Source: Burkholderia singularis
Lineage (GTDB): Bacteria; Pseudomonadota; Gammaproteobacteria; Burkholderiales; Burkholderiaceae
Direction of reading: 5' to 3'
Assembly: GCF_900176645.1 (NCBI RefSeq)
Contig: NZ_FXAN01000112.1
Span: 1 to 36,999 of the forward strand
DNA length: 36,999 nt
The number at the start of each line of letters is the position of its first letter. Position 1 is the stretch's first letter. A program made the position numbers and the translations under genes. Of this stretch, positions 9,889 through 17,201 are shown in pieces. The notes under the pieces were generated by a model, which was given only the letters and a program-made list of their open reading frames with translations, was not told where the DNA came from and did no database searches.

Positions 9889-10551
9889 ATGGAGCGCACT
9901 TTGACTGCATTCGATCCGCATCGTCGGCCGTTCATCGTCGGCATCGGCGGCACTACCCGAGCCGCATCGTCAACCGAGCGCGCGCTCGGCTTCGCCCTGC
10001 GCGGCGCGCAAGCAACCGGCGCGCGCACGCGATTGTTCGACGGCCCATTTCTGCATACGCTGCCCCATTACGCGCCGGAGCGGCGCGAACTGACCGATAG
10101 CCAGCACGAGCTGATTGACGCTGTCCGCACCGCCGACGCGGTGATCATCGCAACGCCGGGCTACCACGGCGGCGTATCCGGACTCGTGAAAAACGCGCTC
10201 GACACGCTCGAGGAATTGCGTGCCGACGAGCGTCCGTACCTGGACGGCCGCGCGGTGGGCTGCATCGTCACCGCATACGGCTGGCAGGCGGCGGGCACCG
10301 TGCTGACGTCGCTGCGCTCGATCGTCCACGCGCTGCGCGGCTGGCCGACGCCATTCGGCGCGACGGTCAACACACTCGAAACCCGCTTCGACACAACCGA
10401 TAACTGCTCCGATCCCAAGGTGGCTTCACAGCTGGAAACCGTCGGTAAGCAAGCTGCCGAATTCGCACTCGCGTTCGCGTTGCACCGCGCGGCCGCCCGC
10501 GTCACGGGGGACGATGCGCTCGCGGCGGTGCTCGAAACCACCGCCGGTTGA
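9889..10551 (+). CDS. NADPH-dependent FMN reductase family protein
   Basis: The 220-residue flavodoxin-fold protein has the phosphate-binding loop GTTRAASSTE at residues 21-30 and the family hallmark PGYHGGVSGLVKNALD at about 90-105. Both contact FMN in the FMN_red superfamily (SsuE/MsuE-like and quinone reductases). It should reduce flavin or a quinone-like substrate with NAD(P)H in the cytoplasm. No monooxygenase partner such as ssuD or msuD is adjacent, so the physiological acceptor is unknown. The promoter is probably in the AT-richer DNA immediately upstream. An 8-bp GC hairpin follows the stop codon at 10556-10575 without a T-run. Confidence 0.85.
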   Translation: MERTLTAFDPHRRPFIVGIGGTTRAASSTERALGFALRGAQATGARTRLFDGPFLHTLPHYAPERRELTDSQHELIDAVRTADAVIIATPGYHGGVSGLVKNALDTLEELRADERPYLDGRAVGCIVTAYGWQAAGTVLTSLRSIVHALRGWPTPFGATVNTLETRFDTTDNCSDPKVASQLETVGKQAAEFALAFALHRAAARVTGDDALAAVLETTAG

Positions 10552-10555
10552 ACAC

Positions 10556-10575
10556 GCGGCGCGCGGGCGCGCCGC
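10556..10575 (+). terminator. GC hairpin just after the FMN reductase stop (weak terminator candidate)
   Basis: An 8-bp perfect stem (GCGGCGCG / CGCGCCGC) with a 4-nt loop begins 5 bp after the stop codon. There is no T-tract, so it may be an mRNA 3' end stabiliser or a Rho-assisted stop rather than an intrinsic terminator. Confidence 0.35.
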
Positions 10576-10840
10576 CACGCTTGCCTGCCCGTCGGACGCT
10601 GATCAGGTGCGCCTAATTGGGTCCGCCGTATTTGCCGTGTCCGCCTTTTAGCGAGCGGATCGGCGCATCGCACCGGAGCGTGTCGCCCCGCCGCGGAATG
10701 CGCACCAAGCGCCTATCGGATCGAGAGCCGTCTTCATGACATTCGATCCCGCCGGGTGATTTGCTTACCTATAAAGATTGGTTCACCGTCGCGCGCCGAT
10801 TGCTTACGCTGCAAGCTCGTTCTCAACTCTCGCGTAAGCC

Positions 10841-11053
10841 ATGAATCGTTCGATCCGCTACAAGGGCTATGAGGTTGCGCCCGCTGCGGCGCGACTGCCG
10901 AACGGCCTGTTCGCCGCGAACCTCACCATCGAAAAGGCAAGCGCCCCCGCCCGTGCCTATTCGTTCGACGCCATCGATTTCTTCTTCGACGAAGAGCATG
11001 CACTCGCCTATGCGTTCCGCTGGGGACGCCTCTGGGTCGACTCGCACTGTTGA
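10841..11053 (+). CDS. Small conserved-looking protein, 70 residues, function unknown
   Basis: The frame encodes 70 residues with no signal peptide or membrane segment. The centre is mixed hydrophobic and acidic (FDAIDFFFDEEHALAYAFRWGRLWVD). Its start, RYKGYEVAPAAARLPNGLFAANLTIE, reminds me of a small-protein family with many paralogues in Burkholderia genomes. I recall no function for it and cannot confirm membership by search. The composition looks like real protein: balanced residues, and an aromatic-rich C-terminus that is unlike GC-driven shadow frames. There is no strong ribosome binding site before the ATG. It stands alone between the FMN reductase and ferritin-like genes. Confidence 0.65.
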   Translation: MNRSIRYKGYEVAPAAARLPNGLFAANLTIEKASAPARAYSFDAIDFFFDEEHALAYAFRWGRLWVDSHC

Positions 11054-11189
11054 GCCAGACGCCAGCGGCGCTCGGTAAAACGGCTGCCCGCGTGCCACAT
11101 CGCACACGGACATCGGCTGGGCAAAATACGTGATTTCCGGAGCTATGTAACAATCGCTTACTCCTTACATCACGTTTACCAACCTGGCC

Positions 11190-12104
11190 ATGTCCGACAC
11201 GCTGCCACAAGAGCAAACGGCGGAACAAGCAGCAGATCACGCAATGCGCAACTGGGTCCATCCAAGCCGCGGCCCGGTGCGAATCGGTTCCGATATGCAT
11301 AAGCAGATGTTCTGCCGTATGCTGCTCGACACTCACAATCCGTATAAGCCGGCCGTCATCGATTGGCCGCTGCTCGACGCCAATTCGCTGGCAAAACTCA
11401 CGTCGCTGCCGATCTGGGACATCGCCGTGCAAACCGAAGGCCGCGCGTCGATCCGGGTAGCGACCTTCGCATCGACGGTGGAAAACGACCCGCTGCTGCG
11501 CAAGGCGCTCGAGATGGACGGCGCCGAGGAAGCCCGGCACAAGGTCGTGCTGTCCAAGCTCGTCGAGGCATACGGAATCAAGCTCGCGCCCGAGCCGGAC
11601 TATCCGGCGCCCAAAGATGCCGAGTGGGCGTGGATGGTCACCGGATTCAGCGAATGCATCGACAGTTTCTTCGCGTTCGGACTGTTCCGCTCCGCGCAAC
11701 GTTCGGGCTACTTTCCACCAGCGCTTGTCGAAACCTTCGAGCCCGTGATCCAGGAAGAAGGCCGCCACATTCTGTTCTTCGTGAACTGGTTCGGCTGGTA
11801 TTGGCGCAACCTGCCGTGGTGGCGCCGGCCGTGGTTCTTCGCGCGGGTCGCGGCGGTGTGGGCGTTCCTGATCTGGGAGCGAATCGGCATCGCGCGCGGC
11901 ATCGACGCCGACGGCGTCGCCCGTGATGCGAATTTTCCGGCCAATACCGCAGCCACCGTCGGCGACGCGCTGAATCCGCGCGAACTGATCGAACTTTGTC
12001 TCGTCGAGAACGAACGACGGATGGCCGGTTACGACAAACGGCTACTGCGCCCGACAGCCGTCCCCCGGCTCGCGCGGTTAGCGCTGCGTTTATTGCGCAA
12101 GTAA
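11190..12104 (+). CDS. Ferritin-like diiron protein, function unknown
   Basis: The 304-residue protein contains a complete carboxylate-bridged diiron ligand set in ferritin-superfamily order: Glu83 (QTEGRA), Glu114 and His117 (EEARH), Glu155 (SECIDSF), and Glu190 and His193 (EEGRH). This pattern (E, ExxH, E, ExxH) is shared by oxidases, monooxygenases and iron-storage proteins, so the reaction cannot be named. A very aromatic segment follows (about 196-235, with WFGWYWRNLPWW and FFARVAAVWAFLIW). It could lie against the membrane, suggesting a hydrophobic substrate or membrane association. The gene is transcribed alone and is followed by a clear intrinsic terminator at 12114-12149. Confidence 0.8.
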   Translation: MSDTLPQEQTAEQAADHAMRNWVHPSRGPVRIGSDMHKQMFCRMLLDTHNPYKPAVIDWPLLDANSLAKLTSLPIWDIAVQTEGRASIRVATFASTVENDPLLRKALEMDGAEEARHKVVLSKLVEAYGIKLAPEPDYPAPKDAEWAWMVTGFSECIDSFFAFGLFRSAQRSGYFPPALVETFEPVIQEEGRHILFFVNWFGWYWRNLPWWRRPWFFARVAAVWAFLIWERIGIARGIDADGVARDANFPANTAATVGDALNPRELIELCLVENERRMAGYDKRLLRPTAVPRLARLALRLLRK

Positions 12105-12113
12105 TCCTCTGCC

Positions 12114-12149
12114 GGCGCGCCTTCGGCTCCGAACCGGCCGCGCCTTTTT
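12114..12149 (+). terminator. Intrinsic terminator of the ferritin-like gene
   Basis: GGCGCG (12114-12119) pairs with CGCGCC (12139-12144), followed directly by five Ts. It lies 10 bp after the stop codon at 12104 and insulates the adhesin locus from upstream transcription. Confidence 0.75.
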
Positions 12150-12671
12150 CATATCATTCGCAATACCGATTATCCCGAATATAATTAGGCATCCACCCGA
12201 TCAATTTTCAATAATCATCCAGTCGCACTCATCACCACCAGACGATTTCAAAAAATTAATTAACAGCATCACAAAAAAAATAAATCGTATATTCCTCCGT
12301 ATTCATCTCAATAAAGTCATACAAATAGAAGAGGTATTTGTATGAAAATGGCCCCAAACCTTACGAATTTATTGAATTTGAAATTTTCAGTGTGTTTGAA
12401 ACAACACCGGCATCGAACATAAAAACTCATTCAATCAGTTAGCCAATAAGCAAAAATTTCAATCAAAACATCAATCTACAAAAATGGTAAAAATGACGCC
12501 TCTTATTTCCCCATCTTGCCATAACACTTTTTAACATTCTGACGGCCATTTCTTTTTCATTCTTCCAAATTATCAATACTAGAATTCGCTCCCTGATCAC
12601 AACACGTCAACACGAGATCGACGCAAACGAGAGACGGACGTATTGCGCACTCGTTTTAGGGGAACTTCAGC
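12150..12671. promoter_or_regulatory. AT-rich upstream region of the adhesin gene
   Basis: About 500 bp with no substantial gene. The stretch 12241-12480 is roughly 30% G+C by my count, far below the rest of the window (well over 60%). It includes A-tracts such as eight As near 12273-12280 and several TTTTTAA-type elements. The region must carry the adhesin promoter, though I cannot single out a convincing -35/-10 pair. AT-rich DNA of this kind in a GC-rich genome is the usual target of H-NS/MvaT-type silencers, and it suggests acquisition or silencing of the adhesin (inference). A 26-codon frame with a good ribosome binding site lies at 12342-12422. Confidence 0.6.
12342..12422 (+). CDS. Possible 26-residue leader peptide
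   Basis: ATG at 12342 and TAA at 12420-12422 enclose 26 codons (starting MKMAPNLTNLLNLKFSVCLK). The ATG is preceded by GAAGAGG at good spacing. It lies in the AT-rich region about 250 bp before the adhesin start. It could be a regulatory upstream peptide or chance, since stop-poor frames this short are common. No family is recognised. Confidence 0.25.
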   Translation: MKMAPNLTNLLNLKFSVCLKQHRHRT

Positions 12672-15600
12672 ATGAACCGCTCATACCGATCCATTTGGAA
12701 CGAAGCGCTCGGCGCGTGGGTTGCTACATCGGAACTTGAATCGGCGCGCGGCAAGCCGAACCAATCTTCCGTCATCGTCACGGCGATCGTGGCACTGCTG
12801 GCCGGATTACCCTCGCTCGCGAGCGCCGACGTCTATATTCCCGACGAAATCTCGCCCACCGGAGAACTCACTCACGCGACCTGCTCGTCCGGTAGCGGCA
12901 CGACAACCGTCGGGCGGACGGCCACGGGCAACACGGATACCTATCCTGTCGACGGCTCGGGTACGTATTCGACCGTCAGCGGCTGCAATTCGAGCGGCAA
13001 CAATCAGCTTGCGGCAACCGTCTACGGCGTATTCGCACAGGTAACGGGCAACGGCGGCACCGCCACCGGCTTTCTCAGCTCGGCGGCCCTATGGGGAACG
13101 GCGGCCGGTCTCGAAGCGAATGCAAGCGGCACGGCCGCGACCGCGGTCGGCTTCGGCAGCATCGCAAGCGCGCTGAATTCCGTCGCGATCGGCGGTGCCG
13201 GCGGCAACGGCACGACTGCGCTGTCGGCGGCAAACTCGACGCTCGCCTCCGGTGCGGGATCGATTGCGATCGGCAGCAATGCAACGAAAGGCGCACAAGC
13301 GACCGCGCAAGATGCGATTGCGCTCGGCGGACAATCCAGCGCGGCAGCACAATCGGGCGTCGCGATCGGACTCGGTGCGACGGTCGACGCAACGAGCACG
13401 AATGGCATTGCAATGGGCAACAGCGCAACGGTGGCTGCGAACAGCACGAACGCGCTCGCGCTGGGCAATCAAACCAACGCGAACGGCACGGGCGCGACCG
13501 CGATCGGCACACAGGCGAATGCGAATGCGGCAGGCACGGTAGCAATCGGCCCGTCGAGCGCAGCTTTATACGCGGACAGCGTCGCGATCGGCCAAGGCAG
13601 CACAACTGGCTCCAAAGCGCCCACTCTTTCCGGCTACCTGACCGCAACGGCCGCGCCGCAGTCCGAGGTATCGGTTGGCAGTACGACGAATCTGCGCCGC
13701 ATCACGAACGTTGCCGACGGCGCCGCGCCGCAAGACGCCGCGACGGTCGCGCAATTGAGCACCGGCATGAGGACCACCGCAGCCAACATTGCGAGTCTGT
13801 CGACTTCCGCGTCTACCGGAATCAGTACGGCTCAGGCCAGCGTCAACTCCCTTTCCACCGGGCTCGGCACGGCCAGCAGCAATATCGCCTCGCTTTCCAG
13901 CGGGCTATCCGCAACCAACGGCAACATTTTTTCGCTGTCCACCGGACTTAGTACAACTAATAATTTACTAACATCTTTATCAATCTCGGCCTCAACCGGG
14001 CTCAACACGGCTCGCAGCGAAGTCAATTCGCTTTCCACCGGCCTCGGCACGGCCAACAGCAACATCGCATCGCTTTCCAGTGGGCTCTCTACAACCAACG
14101 GCACCGTTTTTTCGTTGTCCACCGGGCTTAGTACAACTAATAATTTATTAACATCGTTATCAACTTCGGCTTCGACGGGAATCAGCACCGCGCAGAGCGG
14201 GGTCAACTCGCTTTCCACCGGCCTGTCGGTCGCCAACAGCTCGATGGCGTCTCTTTCGACCTCCGCATCTACCGGCATCGGCTCGTTGTCCACCGGCCTG
14301 TCGAGCGTCGCGTCAACTGCCAGCAACCTGGGCAACAGCGCCGCCGCCGCCCTTGGCGGCGGTGCGGCGTACAACGCTGCCACGGGCAAGATCTCCGCGC
14401 CATCGTATGTCACGTACAACGATAATGGCACGACCACCGCAAATCACAGCGTTGGCAACGCACTCGACAACATCAATGCAAGGGGCATCAAGTACTTTCA
14501 CGCCAACTCGGCAGGCACGGACAGCATCGCAACCGGCGTGAACGCCGTCGCCATTGGTATCGGCGCGGTGGCCAGCAGCAATAACTCGGTCGCACTTGGC
14601 GCGAATTCCGTGGCAGATGCGGCCGTTCCCGTCGCCAATGCAACGCTCAGATCAATCAAGTTAAGCGCATTCGCCGGCAGCACGCCGATCGGTGTCGTGA
14701 GCGTCGGAGCGCCCGGCGCGCCGCGTCAAATCACGAACGTCGCGGCAGGGCAGGTAAGTCCCGCCAGTACCGATGCAATCAACGGCAGCCAGCTCTACTC
14801 GGTGGCGTCGCAACTAGGCTCGGCGACGAGTTCGATCTCGTCGCTGTCGACCGGCATCGGATCGCTGTCCACCGGGCTGTCGTCGACCAACAGTTCGGTG
14901 GCGTCGCTTTCGACCTCGGCTTCCACCGGGCTTAGCACCACCAATAGTTCGCTCGTTTCGCTTTCGACCTCCGCGTCAACTGGCATCGGTTCGCTGTCCA
15001 CTGGATTGTCGTCGGCCAGCAGTTCGGTGGCGTCGCTTTCGACCTCGGCTTCCACTGGTATCGGCTCGCTGTCCACCGGGCTGTCAGCAACCAACAGCAA
15101 TCTCGCGTCGCTGTCCACGTCCACTTCCACCGGCCTCGGCTCTCTGTCGACCGGACTCAGCTCGATCACGTCGAACACGACGAAACTCGGCACCAGTACC
15201 GCTGCTGCGCTCGGCGGCGGCGCCTCGTACAACTCTGCAACAGGCGTGATTTCCGCGCCGTCGTACATCACGTACAACAGCGACGGCACGACGAGCATGA
15301 ATCACAGCGTCGGCAACGCGATCGACAGCATCAACGCAAAAGGCATCAAGTACTTCCATGAGAACTCGACCCAACCCGACAGCATCGCGGCCGGCACGAA
15401 CAGCGTGGCGATCGGGCCGAACGCGCTCGCCAATATTGCCGACTCGATCGCGATCGGCAACGGCGCGACGACGTCGGCCGCCGTCGCCGTGTCGTCGGTG
15501 GCCATCGGGGGATTGACGTTCGGCGGTTTTGCGGGCGGCAACCCGGTCGGCGTGTTCAGCGTCGGCGCACCGGGCGCCGAGCGGCAAATCACGAACGTCG

Positions 15601-16580
15601 CAGCCGGCAGGATTGCGAAGGTCAGCACGGACGCGGTCAACGGCAGTCAGCTCTATGCAACCAACAACATCGTCTCATCGTTGTCGACAGGGCTGAATAC
15701 GACGAACAGCAACCTGGCGTCGCTGTCCACGTCGACGTCGACCGCGGTCGGTTCGCTATCCACCGGGCTGTCCGCGACCAACAGCAATCTCGCATCACTG
15801 TCCACGTCGACGTCGACGAGCATCGGCTCGCTGTCAACTGGGCTGTCGGCAACCAACAGCAATCTCGCATCGCTGTCCACGTCAACGTCGAGCGGCCTCG
15901 GCTCACTGTCGACCAGTCTGTCGAACACCAACACCTCGGTCGCCTCACTATCGACGAGCGTAACGAACATCAATACGCAGATCACATCGCTATCGACGTC
16001 GATCACGGAAAACGTGATTCATTCGCTGCCTGCGAGCACCGGCATCGCGGCCGACATGAGCGCGCCGAGCGCTGCGGCGCCCTCCGTCACCGCCGGCTCG
16101 AACTCGGTCGCGATCGGCGCGAATTCGAACGATGCGGGCCGCTCGAACGTGGTGTCGGTCGGCAGCGCCGCGCAGCAGCGACAAATCACGAACGTCGCGC
16201 CGGGCACCGAAGGCACTGATGCGGTGAACCTGAACCAGTTGAATGCGGTGTCGGCCTCGATGTCGCAATCGCTTTCGAATCAGCAGACGCAGATAGACAC
16301 GCTCGGCGCGCAGGTCAACCAACAGCAGCAACAGCTCCAGCAAACCGATGCGATGGCACGCCAAGGGATCGCGGCCGTAGCGGCCATGGCGGCGATTCCG
16401 CATATGGATCGCGACGCGAATTTCGCGATGGGTGTCGGCTCATCGACGTTCCTCGGTCAGAAGGCGATGGCGCTCGGCATACAGGCGCGGCTTACCGAAA
16501 ACCTGAAGGCTTCGCTGAATGGCGGTCTCAGCGGCAGTCAGAAAGTGCTCGGCGCGGGCATGCTTTATCAATGGAAGTAA
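12672..16580 (+). CDS. Trimeric autotransporter adhesin (YadA/Hia type) with SLST repeats
   Basis: The 1302-residue surface adhesin belongs to the type Vc secretion class. The extended signal peptide begins MNRSYRSIWNEALGAWVATS and probably cleaves after Ala52. The head (about 53-345) has AIG-type beta-roll repeats such as NSVAIG, GSIAIG and DSVAIG. Neck motifs of the form ITNVA occur at about 344, 687, 973 and 1172. Between them lie stalk blocks rich in SLSTSASTG and SLSTGLS, with about 27 SLST motifs in three groups of roughly nine. Two long modules (ALGGG...GIKYFH...ITNV) repeat with a constant offset of 286 residues. A glutamine-rich coiled coil (about 1195-1225) leads to the C-terminal YadA anchor ending in YQWK, which trimerises into a 12-strand barrel. 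SLST-rich trimeric adhesins are known in the B. pseudomallei group; I do not assign a specific name. The ribosome binding site AGGGGA precedes the ATG. Confidence 0.95.
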   Translation: MNRSYRSIWNEALGAWVATSELESARGKPNQSSVIVTAIVALLAGLPSLASADVYIPDEISPTGELTHATCSSGSGTTTVGRTATGNTDTYPVDGSGTYSTVSGCNSSGNNQLAATVYGVFAQVTGNGGTATGFLSSAALWGTAAGLEANASGTAATAVGFGSIASALNSVAIGGAGGNGTTALSAANSTLASGAGSIAIGSNATKGAQATAQDAIALGGQSSAAAQSGVAIGLGATVDATSTNGIAMGNSATVAANSTNALALGNQTNANGTGATAIGTQANANAAGTVAIGPSSAALYADSVAIGQGSTTGSKAPTLSGYLTATAAPQSEVSVGSTTNLRRITNVADGAAPQDAATVAQLSTGMRTTAANIASLSTSASTGISTAQASVNSLSTGLGTASSNIASLSSGLSATNGNIFSLSTGLSTTNNLLTSLSISASTGLNTARSEVNSLSTGLGTANSNIASLSSGLSTTNGTVFSLSTGLSTTNNLLTSLSTSASTGISTAQSGVNSLSTGLSVANSSMASLSTSASTGIGSLSTGLSSVASTASNLGNSAAAALGGGAAYNAATGKISAPSYVTYNDNGTTTANHSVGNALDNINARGIKYFHANSAGTDSIATGVNAVAIGIGAVASSNNSVALGANSVADAAVPVANATLRSIKLSAFAGSTPIGVVSVGAPGAPRQITNVAAGQVSPASTDAINGSQLYSVASQLGSATSSISSLSTGIGSLSTGLSSTNSSVASLSTSASTGLSTTNSSLVSLSTSASTGIGSLSTGLSSASSSVASLSTSASTGIGSLSTGLSATNSNLASLSTSTSTGLGSLSTGLSSITSNTTKLGTSTAAALGGGASYNSATGVISAPSYITYNSDGTTSMNHSVGNAIDSINAKGIKYFHENSTQPDSIAAGTNSVAIGPNALANIADSIAIGNGATTSAAVAVSSVAIGGLTFGGFAGGNPVGVFSVGAPGAERQITNVAAGRIAKVSTDAVNGSQLYATNNIVSSLSTGLNTTNSNLASLSTSTSTAVGSLSTGLSATNSNLASLSTSTSTSIGSLSTGLSATNSNLASLSTSTSSGLGSLSTSLSNTNTSVASLSTSVTNINTQITSLSTSITENVIHSLPASTGIAADMSAPSAAAPSVTAGSNSVAIGANSNDAGRSNVVSVGSAAQQRQITNVAPGTEGTDAVNLNQLNAVSASMSQSLSNQQTQIDTLGAQVNQQQQQLQQTDAMARQGIAAVAAMAAIPHMDRDANFAMGVGSSTFLGQKAMALGIQARLTENLKASLNGGLSGSQKVLGAGMLYQWK
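13844..14203 (+). repeat. Tandem 180-bp repeat inside the adhesin stalk
   Basis: Two adjacent copies (13844-14023 and 14024-14203) encode a 60-residue unit running from NSLSTGLGTA to the next VNSLSTG. Both copies carry the same AT-rich codon patch (AGTACAACTAATAATTTA, for STTNNL, at about 13951 and 14131) amid GC-rich codons. This indicates recent duplication of one DNA segment rather than independent selection for the peptide. Confidence 0.85.
14349..15670 (+). repeat. Long-range 858-bp-offset module duplication in the adhesin
   Basis: The segment starting at ALGGG (14349) through the neck ending NGSQLY (about 14800) recurs from 15207 to about 15660 at a constant 858-bp offset. Both ALGGG (residues 560 and 846) and ITNV (687 and 973) keep a 286-residue spacing, so the two modules have no net length change. 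The copies are diverged at the amino acid level. Confidence 0.8.
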
Positions 16581-16627
16581 CGCGCAGCGGCGAGCGTATT
16601 GCGCCGCCGCGTCAAATTGGAGGAAAC

Positions 16628-16948
16628 ATGACGATGAAGATCACTTGGACCACGCTCACGTTCGCCGCGCTCGCGGCGGCAGGATGTACTGCGTCGAGTT
16701 GGCCGACCTACTCGGTCACGCAGACCCGTCTGCCCGACCATCCACACGCGTACCGCGTCTCCTGTGGCGGCTTGTTCGGAAAAAGCGCAATCTGCACGAA
16801 TGTCGCCGCGCGCGTCTGCGGCGATCTCCAAGTCAACACGATTGCGGCCGACGCCGCTTACCGCGATAACGGTCAGCATGACGAACCATTGAGCCTCACG
16901 TTCGAATGCGTTTCGACGCCGCTCGCCTCGTCGGCGCCGGGTTCATGA
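16628..16948 (+). CDS. Small lipoprotein next to the adhesin, probable accessory protein
   Basis: The 106-residue lipoprotein precursor MTMKITWTTLTFAALAAAGC has a lipobox (AAAGC) with Cys20 as the lipidated residue. The mature part of about 87 residues contains four further cysteines (in VSCGG, AICTN, RVCGD and FECVS), which could form two disulfides in the periplasm. The ATG at 16628 follows GGAGG. A longer frame from 16571 lacks this signal and is rejected. It starts 47 bp after the adhesin stop with no terminator between, so it is likely co-transcribed. Small lipoproteins beside trimeric autotransporters (for example Salmonella SadB with SadA) help assemble the adhesin. Homology to SadB is not evident; the role is inferred from position. 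Confidence 0.8.
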   Translation: MTMKITWTTLTFAALAAAGCTASSWPTYSVTQTRLPDHPHAYRVSCGGLFGKSAICTNVAARVCGDLQVNTIAADAAYRDNGQHDEPLSLTFECVSTPLASSAPGS

Positions 16949-17030
16949 CCACTGGCCCGTAACCGGCATGGAAACCCGCACGCACAACGCCGGACGCTTC
17001 ACGCGCGGGCTTCTATGTCACAATCTGGCG

Positions 17031-17051
17031 CGGGCCGATTTGTTCGGCCCG
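17031..17051 (+). terminator. Hairpin between the lipoprotein and DUF2827 genes (weak)
   Basis: CGGGCCGA (17031-17038) pairs perfectly with TCGGCCCG (17044-17051) around a 5-nt loop. There is no T-run. It may attenuate read-through from the adhesin operon into the DUF2827 genes, or have no function. Confidence 0.3.
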
Positions 17052-17201
17052 GCGATCCGGCTCGCGTATCCGGCCCGCTCCAGGCGCATTCCGGTCGGCT
17101 TGCGGATCGCGCTCGAGCACGCCAGCCGCGTCGCTCTCATCAGTTGCGCATCGACCCGTCGGGCCACCGATGAGGTTCGATGCTGAAAACGGATATAGCC
17201 G

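Noticed and set aside
13022..15948. Minus-strand frames through the adhesin repeats rich in Val, Asp and Ser
   Set aside because: They are reverse readings of the SLST repeats; their periodicity comes from the repeat DNA.
16968..17186. 72-codon plus-strand frame between the lipoprotein and DUF2827 genes
   Set aside because: No ribosome binding site, no domain and Arg-rich composition; the region contains a hairpin and is better read as intergenic.
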